Positions 13,780-22,155 of a stretch of 23,524 nt of DNA are shown piece after piece. How positions within the stretch are numbered: the stretch's first letter is position 1; each line of letters starts with the position of its first letter. The stretch covers positions 1-23,524 of the forward strand of contig PJAB01000580.1 in assembly GCA_002887195.1 (NCBI GenBank), in the 5' to 3' direction. The DNA is from Chrysochromulina parva (lineage: Eukaryota > Haptophyta > Prymnesiales > Chrysochromulinaceae). The notes beneath the pieces were generated by a model, which saw only the letters and a list, made by a program, of their open reading frames with translations, was not told the origin of the DNA and searched no databases. A program made the translations under genes and the position numbers.

Positions 13780-15450
13780 TCAGGTGACCTCCGGCGGAGT
13801 GCTCGGCCGCACGCCTTCAACGGCCCGCTGCGCCAGGCTCGGGCCGCTGGGAGTCCCAGGAGCAGGCCTGCTGCTCAGGCGCGACCTCGCCTTGAGCAGC
13901 CCTTGTAGCTCCTCGATCTCGCGCGCCTCGGCCGCGCGCTCCGCCACCTGCAGCCCGTGCGGCAGCCGCTGCGGCGTATTTAGGATCTTGCCCACACGCA
14001 CTGTGGCCTGCAGTGTGGCGACGGTCTCGTCAAAGTCACCCTCGGGGCCGGGGACGACGTGCGCGAGCCACGCAACCTTGGCACGCCCACAGAGCATCTC
14101 CTGCATCAACTCCGTCGTGGGCGAGTCGCGGTAGGGCACGTACGTCGTCTTGCCATCTGCCAGGGCCGACAGCACGACGGAGAGTGACGAAACCGTTTGA
14201 TGCCCGTCGGCCCTTCCGTGGGGGTTGGTAGTGGGCAGGGGGCGGCACTCGTTGCACCGCTGACGCCGGTCGAGGCCGGCGAGCTTGACGAAGCTGAGGC
14301 TGCCGCCGCCCAGGGGCCCCTCGCGGATGTGCAGCGTCCAGAACAGGTCGAGCTCGCGCGTCCAGTTCGCACATGATGGGCACACGGGCAGCCGGTAGCG
14401 CGCGGCTCGGGCTGCGTCGAGCAGCGCATCGCAGTCGGCGAGATTGGCCACGGGCGGCGCATGCAGCCGGTCGACGTACGCGTGGCAACGCCCACCCGCC
14501 GCGTCGGTGCGCACGATCTTGCGCGGCATCGGCGCGTCGGGTGCCAGCATGTCGTACACGACCCGCTTATGCACTGCGAAGCACGCGAAGCGCGCCCACT
14601 CGTTCTGGGCGCCCCATTTCGCGCCGTGCCGGCGGTGCAGCGCGAGGAGCGTGTGGCGCAGCGCCTTGCGCATCAGCCCCTCGTCCGCCGCGCGGGCGCC
14701 TCCGGCGGCGCCGGTCGCAATCTCGCCACCTTCGCCGCTCTCACCGGCGCCTTCGGTGCTGCACGCGCCACACGAGCCGTCGGCGCCGCCGGCGCCGCTG
14801 TCGCCGCTCGCACTCACGCCACGCGGGGGGCCTTCGAGCGTGTGCGACTTGCCCGAGCCACGTGGGCCGAAGGTGACCAGCGCGCTGCTGTACCCCTCGA
14901 GCGCGCTCTCGACGAGCGGCACCATGAGCGTCTCGTACATGGTCGGCTGCGACACCATGGCATTGAGGGCGAGGCCGCAGTGGAAGCGGCCCCGCGGGCT
15001 GTCGACGGGGCGCGGCGGGTCGCCGAACTCGATGGCATTCGGCACGTCCAGCTTCGTCACCGCGAAGTGGAAGATGCGCTCCCATATCTCTTCGGGCAGC
15101 ATGCGCAGGCCCGGCACGCAACCTGAACCCAGCCTCCGATGCCGTCCCGCGAGCACAGCCCACCTGAGCGGCAAGGGTAGCGGCAGCGAGACGTGCGATA
15201 TTGCATAATGGTCGTCCGCCACGCAGCGAACCGTGTGCCGCTTTGCGTTAGGGCTGTCGATTCTCATCGCTGCGAGTGCCTGCTGAGCGCGCAATGGATA
15301 GCCAATAATCTCGCCGGTCGGTGCTGCGACGGTGTGCGGCCGGACTTTGACGGCTGTCCGTATGGGTTCAGCGCCATCAAGGAGCTTGGGTGGCGGGCGA
15401 GGCGGCGTCCCGTTGGCCGGGTTCGCCGGATCGTTCTGGCTCGTTGGCAT
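13780..15450 (-). CDS. Highly divergent kinesin-like protein, probable pseudo-ATPase, 556 aa
   Basis: A kinesin motor fold is clear from three blocks: VKVRPHT (residues 34-40), the P-loop region VPLVESALEGYSSALVTFGPRGSGKSHTLEG (P-loop 195-204), and the C-terminal block PYRDSPTTELMQEML with DFDETVATLQ and VGKILN. Key catalytic parts are gone: switch I (normally N-x2-SSRSH) reads ANWTREL, and switch II (normally DLAGSE) reads KLAGLD. Two CxxC pairs flank these sites (Cys357/360 and Cys399/402), suggesting zinc binding. An F-box-like LPEEIWERIFHFAV lies at 118-131, and a Gly/Ser/Cys-rich insert follows the P-loop. The frame reaches 15618 with GTG; ATG 15450 (G at -3) is preferred over ATG 15537 because a TATAAATA lies at 15551-15558. 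Only a short coiled coil (about 500-530) follows. Confidence 0.8.
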   Translation of the reverse strand: MPTSQNDPANPANGTPPRPPPKLLDGAEPIRTAVKVRPHTVAAPTGEIIGYPLRAQQALAAMRIDSPNAKRHTVRCVADDHYAISHVSLPLPLPLRWAVLAGRHRRLGSGCVPGLRMLPEEIWERIFHFAVTKLDVPNAIEFGDPPRPVDSPRGRFHCGLALNAMVSQPTMYETLMVPLVESALEGYSSALVTFGPRGSGKSHTLEGPPRGVSASGDSGAGGADGSCGACSTEGAGESGEGGEIATGAAGGARAADEGLMRKALRHTLLALHRRHGAKWGAQNEWARFACFAVHKRVVYDMLAPDAPMPRKIVRTDAAGGRCHAYVDRLHAPPVANLADCDALLDAARAARYRLPVCPSCANWTRELDLFWTLHIREGPLGGGSLSFVKLAGLDRRQRCNECRPLPTTNPHGRADGHQTVSSLSVVLSALADGKTTYVPYRDSPTTELMQEMLCGRAKVAWLAHVVPGPEGDFDETVATLQATVRVGKILNTPQRLPHGLQVAERAAEAREIEELQGLLKARSRLSSRPAPGTPSGPSLAQRAVEGVRPSTPPEVT

Positions 15451-15674
15451 GCCGCCTTCCGGCAGGGCCCAAGTGGTGTCTGGTTGGTGTGCCCTTTGGC
15501 TGGCCTTCAGGCGCAGGCGACTGAGATGAACACACATTGATTCACAGTGATATTTATAGACCTCAGAGTTGCGTCCCCTCCCCCCCCCCTTGGGGGCTTT
15601 CCGCGTCCTTGTGGACACGGGGCTGCTTGCCTTGTTTGGACTATCAGGGCTTCCAATTGGACTGTGGTCACTGC
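15451..15674. promoter_or_regulatory. Divergent promoter region between kinesin-like and METTL13-like genes
   Basis: A 224-bp gap between opposite start codons. It has the window's best TATA-like box, TATAAATA on the minus strand (15551-15558), about 100 nt upstream of the kinesin-like ATG at 15450, and a pyrimidine tract with ten consecutive C just beyond. An ATG at 15537 in the kinesin frame would sit too close to that box. Confidence 0.5.
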
Positions 15675-16442
15675 ATGGAGCTTAACCATACTGAGGTGGA
15701 GCTTCCTGGTGGTGGCGTGATCCACAGGTTGCATTCTCACCATGGCGAACGCACGTCGCTTCACGTATTCGAGCAGCACTTAACAAACGGCCTCGCCTTT
15801 CGTTGGCTTTGCTCCTCTCGGCCAGGCCTCGCTCTGGCAGCGGAGAGCATCGTCAGCATTGAGCCCTTGCGCCACAACAGCTGCCGCTTCAACCGTCGAA
15901 TGTTGATGCCAGCCTATCATCGAACTATGGTCGCTGCGCTGGATGAGCTGAAGCCGACACCGAAGAATTTATGCTTCATCGGGGTCGGCGGCGGCGTACT
16001 GCCGATGCACCTTGCAGAGAGGCACCCCAAGTGCACAATGACCTGCGTCGAGAGCGATGATGGAGTGCTGGCGCTCGCACGACAATATCTTGGCCTGCGT
16101 GGGCGCCATATGCACATCCTGCATACAGACGGACTGCATTTCTTGCGGGTGCATACGAGTTTGCGATTCGATGCCATCTTCCTCGATGCAAGCTGTGCGC
16201 CCGAGGCTGAAGGCGGCTGCGGTCTCGAAGTTCAGTCGCCGCCTTCGTCTCTTTCTAGCAGAGCCGCTCTGTTGATGTTGCGCTCGCACCTTGGGCCCGA
16301 AGGTGTGCTGCTCATCAATAGTACGGGTGGCGATGACGCTCAGAGGCGCGCGCTGCGAGAGGCAATCGTCAGCGTGTTTGATGTCGAGCCGCTTCTGCTG
16401 GGCACTGATGAAGGCAACGACGTCATTGTAGTGGTAAAATGA
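15675..16442 (+). CDS. METTL13/spermidine-synthase-type methyltransferase, 255 aa
   Basis: SAM-dependent methyltransferase with a seven-beta-strand Rossmann fold. Motif I is CFIGVGGGVLPMHLA (about residues 100-114), the acidic ribose-binding residue follows in CVESDDGVLALA, then HTDGLHFLR and FDAIFLDAS (motif IV region), and PEGVLLINSTGG near the end. The glycine spacing, L-P after the glycines, VE-x-D and DGL resemble the C-terminal domain of METTL13, which methylates the N-terminus of eEF1A. Spermidine synthases share the fold, but their substrate motifs are not evident. The frame opens with TTG at 15537; the first ATG is 15675 with G at +4 but T at -3. An upstream exon is possible. The N-terminal methyltransferase half of METTL13 is absent. 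Exact substrate is inference. Confidence 0.78.
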   Translation: MELNHTEVELPGGGVIHRLHSHHGERTSLHVFEQHLTNGLAFRWLCSSRPGLALAAESIVSIEPLRHNSCRFNRRMLMPAYHRTMVAALDELKPTPKNLCFIGVGGGVLPMHLAERHPKCTMTCVESDDGVLALARQYLGLRGRHMHILHTDGLHFLRVHTSLRFDAIFLDASCAPEAEGGCGLEVQSPPSSLSSRAALLMLRSHLGPEGVLLINSTGGDDAQRRALREAIVSVFDVEPLLLGTDEGNDVIVVVK

Positions 16443-16892
16443 TAAGGACGTCCGCTGCAGCGTACGGTACAGGAAACGCGCATGAGAGGCAGGTTCTCGC
16501 GTCCGCATACGATGCGACGAAAACGTGGTTAGTAATTTGCGGCTCCACGTCGCGTAATATGCCGTACGCCGTCGCGCGGCTAACGCGCGGCGCGGGCACG
16601 AAAAGATTTAACTGATTAAGCATTATATACGACTCGACCCGGGTCCGCTCTCGTCCGGCCGCTCTCGGGAGCCACCAAGCCGGGCGAACCCGGGACCGCC
16701 GGACGACCCACTGTAAGTCTCGCGGCGAGAGGCGGAGCCTCAGTCTGCTCGGCTGTACACACCGTAAGGCTCGGTGCCGGCCCGGGATTGGCCACGCCGT
16801 CAAGCTCGACCGTCACGCTCTCGCTGCAGCGTGCAGAGGCGGCTTTACAACCGGGTCTCCTTGTAGTCCTGCAAGTCGGGTCTCACGTGACA
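16443..16892. other. Intergenic region between convergent genes
   Basis: A 450-bp tail-to-tail gap. An AT-rich patch near 16610-16630 contains TATATA; the rest is GC-rich. I checked GGTTC-like sequences here for tRNA arms and found none that fold. No gene is supported. Confidence 0.55.
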
Positions 16893-19723
16893 CTAGCCAG
16901 GCTCTTCGTCCATGGCAGGCGAGAGTGGTCCATCGTCGCTGAGCCTGGCCCACTCGACCTCGCCCATCCGCAGCTTGGCTATCCACTCACCGACGAGACG
17001 CACGGAGGGCTGCCCACTGAAGCACGCGAGCGTCTGGCCCTTGCGCAGCACGCCCACCGGGGAGGCGCGCAGCCGCGCCAGCAGCGCGCGCAGCAGCGGC
17101 GGCTTCGACTCGCGCGACGACTCGGCGGCAAAGTCTAGCGTGACAATCGCCCAGCCACGAAAGTCAGAGACACCTGCGGCGGACTGCTCGGCAAAGTGCG
17201 CCGCAGTGGCGAGCATCGTCGCGCGGCTCGCGACGCCCGCATTGGTCACGAAGATGAGCGTATAGCTGCCGCGACCAAGCACTGCGCTCAGGGTGTCTGC
17301 GCTGAGCCCCGAGAGGCCTTCTGCAGATGCGGCGGCGGACGCGCTACCGGGGCTGCTCTCAGCATACCTGCGCGTACTCGCGCTTCCACTGCTCGGCGTG
17401 CGTGAGGCCGGCGATGGGCCGGCATCGCTCTCGTCTCCCTCGGCATCCTGTGGCGGCGTACGCTGGCTCGCGTGCGGCTGCTGCTGTGGCTGCTGCTGCT
17501 GCGTCTGATTCGTTTGGTCTCGCTGTTGCTGCTGCTCCTGCTGCTGCCGCTGCTGCTGCTGCTGCTGCCTCGCCTGCCGCCGCTGCTTATCGTACCACTG
17601 CTGGATCTGCGGCGCATAAAAGACTGCCGCGCCACCACCACCCACGAGGATTGTGGCCACGATCCAGCCCCACGAGAAGAACCACACGAGGATGTGAGCG
17701 CGCACGCTCGGTGGCTCGTCGGCGCGCAGCGGCGGCGCGGGCTCGCGCAGCCGCTGCCAATCGCCGGCTCCTCCGACTACCATCGCAGTGCTAGTCAGCT
17801 CATCGACCCAAGCACGTAGCTCCTCGGTGCGCAGAGTGCCCAGTGCGCCCGGGACGGCGCCAAACCGGTGCACTCGCACAGAGTATCTGCTGCGGCCGGC
17901 GCTGCGCTTGCCCGCACCCGCAGAGGTCGCCTGCATCGCCACCAGCGCGAGCGGCAGCCGCTCGCCTTCGCAGGACGAGGCACTGCCACTGCCACTGCCA
18001 CTGCCACTGCCGCTGCCGCCACGCTTGGCGCCGCCGCTGTTGCCCGCTTGGCTCTTCACAGCAGAGCCTGTGCACACGCCCGCCGCGCCAAGCACGTGCC
18101 TGGCAAAGGGCTCTTGGCGGTTGGTATCCACCCACCCGAGACGCGCCGCGCCATTCCTCAGGGGTATCGCGGCGCGCATCGCGGCCAGCGCGGCCTTGGC
18201 GTTCGCGGGCCACACGCCTTGAGCGTCCAAGGGCACGAAGAGCAAGACGCAAAACTTGACATCGTCTTCATCGACGCCCGGGCCGCAGCGCGCATGGTAG
18301 TTGGACGGCCGGAGCATCGGCACCGTCGGCACCGCCGCGACGCGCAGCTCGGCCAGCAGCCTCTCGCGCGCAGAGGCGTCGGGCTTCTCCGCCATTGAGA
18401 AGAGCCGCGGCGCGCCCAATCTCGCGTACTCGAGCTCCGCGTCGGGCCAGACCGCGACAGTTGGGAGGCTCGTGACGCCATGCGCGCGCGCGAGTTGCGC
18501 GCCGGCCGAGTGCGGCGCGTCAAGGCCTCCTTCCACCACGACCGACGTGAGGACAAGCACATCCTCGAGGCTCGCGACGAGGTGGCGCGCGAAGATGGAG
18601 TTGGCGATCGGCTTGTCTGAGAAGATACAGCCCTTGGCAGGCTGCCGAGCTCGACCAGCCTCCTCGAGCCTGGCCGACTCTCGCTCGCGCCGCGCCGTCT
18701 TCGTGCCGAGAGGGCTCGCCCACGGCGGGCGCAGGAAGCGCGCGAGCTCGTCCGCCGATGGCGCAATCTGGGGTGGCGAGCGGTGGCGCTGCGGCAACGA
18801 GCGTTTGACCCAGTCGTACACCTGCTCTGCTGAGGGCGGGTGGCCCCCGCGGAAGGCCTCCGCCTGCGCACGCAACGCACAGGGGAGAGCAGGTGAGGGG
18901 GCGACGTGTGGGCAGACGCACACGCATGGGCGGCACGCAGGTCGCACGGCCTGTGCGCAAGCGGCAGCGAGCAGGGTGCGACAGCAGCGAGCGTGGCGCA
19001 GCAGCAAGCAGGGCGCGGACGCCAACGTGCCTGCAGGTTGCCGTCGGTGCCGCCCGGCGTGACCAGCACGATCGCCGGCGTGGTGCACTCCATTAAGAAA
19101 GCGTTCTGCCGGCAGCGCACGAAGGAGCGGTACCGCTGCACGAGCCCAAAATTCTGGTCGATGTTCACGCGCGCAAGGCGCACCATCGGCGGCAGCTTGC
19201 CCGCGAGCGCTTCCCAGCGCGGCGCGAACTCCTTGCACTGCTCGGAACCGTCGTGGTAGAATTGCAGCAGCCAGTTCTCATTGCTTTCCTCGACGAGGTC
19301 GCGATAAGACTCAGATGTGAGCCAGAGAGTCGAGGAAAAGATGGGTGGGCCTTGGTTGTGCCGACTGCGCCGGTGGCCGCCGCCAAAGGCGTTGAAGAAC
19401 TCCTCCTGCTGCCGCTGCTGCTGCTGCCTCTGCTCGTGCTGCTGCTGGACTTGCGCGTAATCGCTGCCGTGCAGGTCGTACAGCCGGCGCTTTTCGGGAT
19501 CAGAGAGCGTCTCGTATGCCGCCGCGATCTTTTGGAAGCGGATCTGCGCATCTTCATCCTTGTTTTTGTCTGGATGGTACTTTTTGGCTGCGTCGCGATA
19601 GGCGGCCTTGATTTCGGATGCGCTGGCGCGGCGCGACACGCCTAGGTCACGGTAAAAGTCGGCAAATATGCCATGGCACAGAAGTGCATAGCACGCAAGT
19701 TGGAGCAAGCGAGGCAGCAGCAT
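16893..19723 (-). CDS. DNAJC16-like ER J-protein with thioredoxin-like domains, two exons, 887 aa
   Basis: Likely ER-membrane Hsp70 co-chaperone. Exon 1 (19723-19031, 231 aa) starts [20 protein letters not shown], a signal peptide, then a J domain (about 23-87) with HPD at 50-52, a Gln-rich stretch, and a thioredoxin-like domain (about 131-231) with cis-proline TTPAIV. Its active site reads GSEQC: the first CxxC cysteine is serine, only Cys163 remains. Exon 2 (18863-16893, 656 aa) holds a second thioredoxin-like segment ([11 protein letters not shown]), Gly-Ser repeats, a transmembrane helix ([22 protein letters not shown]), a Gln-rich cytosolic stretch and a C-terminal thioredoxin-like region ([11 protein letters not shown]). 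Signal peptide, J, Trx, late TM is the DNAJC16 order. ATG 19723 has G at -3; the frame upstream lacks another ATG near. Confidence 0.85.
17478..17595. repeat. CAG/CTG repeat tract encoding poly-glutamine
   Basis: Interrupted CTG/TTG runs on the + strand encode Gln-rich sequence ([15 protein letters not shown]) just after the transmembrane helix of the DNAJC16-like protein. A shorter similar tract (about 19410-19450) encodes Gln-rich sequence after the J domain. Confidence 0.85.
17982..18019. repeat. Hexanucleotide ACTGCC repeat encoding Gly-Ser
   Basis: About six tandem ACTGCC-type units encode a GSGSGSGS linker in the luminal part of the DNAJC16-like protein. Confidence 0.85.
18864..19030 (-). 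other. 167-nt intron with GC donor (GC-AG)
   Basis: Exon 1 ends GGC AAC CTG CAG at 19031; the intron begins GCACGT and ends GTGCGTGCGCAG; exon 2 starts GCG GAG GCC at 18863. Phase 0 on both sides and 167 nt long, so it joins two different frames into one protein. A GT three bases further in would break the frame with this acceptor, so the GC donor is preferred. Confidence 0.7.
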
Positions 19724-20364
19724 GGCGTTCCAGCTGAGCCACGTGTTGAGACCCAGAAAAGTTTGGACGGTGACCTGTACCGGTAAAAAGAACGGGGGGA
19801 GCCGGGACACAAGGACACACGGAACACACAGACGAACCTCACAACCATCCAAACCCACCAGTACATTGCAGGTCAATCCGGAAACGTTTCTAGTCCGAAA
19901 ATGTCAAACAAAAACCTGTTCGTACACATGCGACGCAGCGCGCGCGCGCGCGCTTGATCGTTGATGACGGGCCCGCTGCTCCAGAGACACATCTTTGCCT
20001 AGGTCGATGATCCTGCCGGCGTGCCGGGGGATGACTGAGGTGTGAGGATGCGATGGCATTTGGAGAGTTGTGAGTTCGGCATTAGTTGAAGGCAACATAG
20101 GCCATAGGGATCCAGGCGCGATCGGTCAATTGCCTTATATGTTGTTATGTTCGGTTCTTGTCGGAACAGCTTGAAACGATGAAAGCCTGTTGCAAAGAAA
20201 CGTATAGAGACCCGTGCTAACTATACGTATAAGATTCTAGAAAAAACGAGCCTCTTACGCAGAGTACTCTACAAAGTTATTCACCACTGAACGGGCGCGC
20301 TATTTACAATGGTACAGTGCGGTCGCGCCGCTCGGTTTGGCTATTCGATGGCGCCTGAGTTATC
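19724..20364. other. Intergenic region: DNAJC16-like promoter and EF-hand gene 2 3' flank
   Basis: 641 bp between two minus-strand genes. The part near 19724-19930 is the likely DNAJC16-like 5' flank. A 16-bp alternating GC run lies at 19938-19953. The AT-richer part (20120-20300) contains a perfect 8-bp inverted repeat ACGTATAG/CTATACGT (20200-20207 and 20221-20228, 13-nt loop), probably in the 3' UTR of EF-hand gene 2. No gene is supported. Confidence 0.55.
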
Positions 20365-22155
20365 TTACCTATTTCTTACTCCTCGACTGGGCGGCGCAGT
20401 CGGCAGCGCGGCAGCGGCGTGGGTAGCGGCCTTCGCAATCCTCCTTTCCTCGACCTTGCGTTCAAACTCGGCCTTTTCCGCCGCCTTCTTCGTCTCTGCA
20501 GCCTCCTTCGCGGCATCTCTCGCGGCTTGCGCGTTCGCCTCCGCAAGAGCGCGCTGCTTGGCTTCCTTTGCCTCTGCCTCTGCCTTTTGCTTGGCCTCGT
20601 CCTGGTCTGCCTGGTACATCTTCTTGACATCCGCGTGCATGCTCTTGGCCGTCTTTGCGAGCGACTCATGCTTAGCCTGCTGGACTGCGAGGGCATTCTC
20701 CCTCTGCTTATGTTCCTCATTGAGGATCTCCATAGCAGCCTTGAGCTCGTCCAAGTCCAATGTGCCACCGCTGTCCTTATCAAACCTATCGAACAGTCGA
20801 TCTACTTGCTCTGCCGGTGCCTTGACATCTAGACTCTTGGCTAGGTTCTTGCGGAATTGGGGTTTGCTCACCTCTCCCTTAGTGGAATCCCATTGGCCAA
20901 CAATTTCACCGACCTTGAAGTTCTTCGTGATCAGAGCCTCGCCAACGGTGTTGCCCAGCGTTTTGCTGCCCTTGATGCGATTGAGCTCCACCAGAGCTTC
21001 CTCGGCTGCGGCCATCGTGTCGGCGGCTAGCGTGGCCGCACCGGCCCGGCTCTGCAGAAAGGCGCAGCGCTGCCGAATCGCCTCAGCTCGGGCCTTGGCG
21101 AGTTTGGCCTCATCCTGCAAACTGTTGAAGGTCGCCGTTAGCTCCTTCACGTCGAGCGACCCACTTCCGTCATCGTCCAGCTCGCCGAAGAGCTCGTCAA
21201 TCTTCTTGGTATCATCTTCCTTGATCACCCTACGCACGTGCTTCCGAAAGTCCATCTTCGAAATGGGCTGGTGTCCATCCTTCGCCCATGACACCACAAG
21301 CTCTTTCACCTTGGCTTGGGTGGCCGCAAGAGCCTCGCCAATGCGCGTCCTGAGCGTCTTGTACTTCTCGTCCAGCAACTCAGCCTCCGCGGCGACCATG
21401 TCGAGATAGGCGCGGGCAATCGTGTGCAGCTCTTGGCATGCAGCTGATGGCGCGCTCAGCGATCGAGCGGACGAGGATGAAGCCTGACTTTCGCCGGACT
21501 GCGTCGTGGCAACCGCAGCTCTAGTCGAAGCGGCCGCAGGCGTGCGGACTGCTTTTGGAACAGACAGCACTGACGCTGCTGATCCGGCGGCGGCGGCGGC
21601 GGGACTGGCTGTTGGTGGCGTTTGCGCCGTGGGCACCGACACACTGCCCTGCGCAGCCTCCTCGTCGTCGACGTCATCGTCGTCGCTAAAGAGATGGTCA
21701 TCATCGGTCGGAAGTCCGGCTCCTTCGAGCTTGATGCTGTCACTCCCATCTTTGGCGACCGTTGTGATCCAGCCGTATGGCGTGCGCTCGTCCTTTTCAA
21801 GAGATACCCACGCCCGCCGAACACCAGAATCAGGCAGCACCCGCTGGTCCAAAATTCGCAAGTGTGTATCGGCGGGGAGTGGGTCAACCTCCACACTGTC
21901 GAGCTCGTAGCCTTGCCGCACTCTCAGCTTCTGCCGCGCAACGTACACTCCGGGTTGCGGTGGAGGCGGTCCTATCCTTACAATTTTGGACTTCTTGCCT
22001 GCTGGTGCACTCGACGACGATTCCGACGACTTACCTCCGCTGGTTGCGTTTGACGATCCTGTCGGGTTACCTCCGCCTCGCGGGAGCTTGGCCGACTCCG
22101 GCCGGTTGGACGATGAGGCCGACACGCTGCCACCGTTGACTGCCGGCACGGGCAT
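20365..22155 (-). CDS. EF-hand protein 2 with SH3-like domain and C-terminal coiled coil, 596 aa
   Basis: Probable cytosolic calcium-responsive scaffold; role unknown. The frame reaches 22368 with TTG; ATG 22155 (G at -3) starts a Ser/Gly-rich leader, while ATG 22332 has a poor context. Residues about 69-135 form an SH3b-like unit (VARQKLRVRQGYELDS, TPYGWITTVAKDG). After an acidic patch (DDDDVDDEEA) and an Ala/Ser linker come two modules, each a tryptophan-led unit followed by an EF loop: WAKDGHQPISKMDFRK from 290 with DDDGSGSLDVKE (327-338), and WDSTKGEVSKPQFRK from 422 with DKDSGGTLDLDE (459-470). The end (about 477-579) is a highly charged Ala/Lys/Glu helix. The module matches EF-hand protein 1 in this window. 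No signal peptide or membrane segment. Confidence 0.85.
   Translation of the reverse strand: MPVPAVNGGSVSASSSNRPESAKLPRGGGNPTGSSNATSGGKSSESSSSAPAGKKSKIVRIGPPPPQPGVYVARQKLRVRQGYELDSVEVDPLPADTHLRILDQRVLPDSGVRRAWVSLEKDERTPYGWITTVAKDGSDSIKLEGAGLPTDDDHLFSDDDDVDDEEAAQGSVSVPTAQTPPTASPAAAAAGSAASVLSVPKAVRTPAAASTRAAVATTQSGESQASSSSARSLSAPSAACQELHTIARAYLDMVAAEAELLDEKYKTLRTRIGEALAATQAKVKELVVSWAKDGHQPISKMDFRKHVRRVIKEDDTKKIDELFGELDDDGSGSLDVKELTATFNSLQDEAKLAKARAEAIRQRCAFLQSRAGAATLAADTMAAAEEALVELNRIKGSKTLGNTVGEALITKNFKVGEIVGQWDSTKGEVSKPQFRKNLAKSLDVKAPAEQVDRLFDRFDKDSGGTLDLDELKAAMEILNEEHKQRENALAVQQAKHESLAKTAKSMHADVKKMYQADQDEAKQKAEAEAKEAKQRALAEANAQAARDAAKEAAETKKAAEKAEFERKVEERRIAKAATHAAAALPTAPPSRGVRNR

Noticed and set aside
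15105..15150. Possible 41-nt intron in the kinesin-like gene (CTCAG|GTGGGC ... TTCAG|GTTG)
   Set aside because: Removal would shift the frame of the following P-loop region; the unspliced frame is continuous.
16675..16700. Minus-strand GGGTTCGCCC resembling a tRNA B box
   Set aside because: Stem pairing fails with a seven-base loop and there is no A box at the right distance.
20309..21409. Long + strand open frame opposite EF-hand gene 2
   Set aside because: Ser/Ala/Leu-rich antisense shadow of the charged helix and EF-hand coding sequence; sense frame has clear domains.
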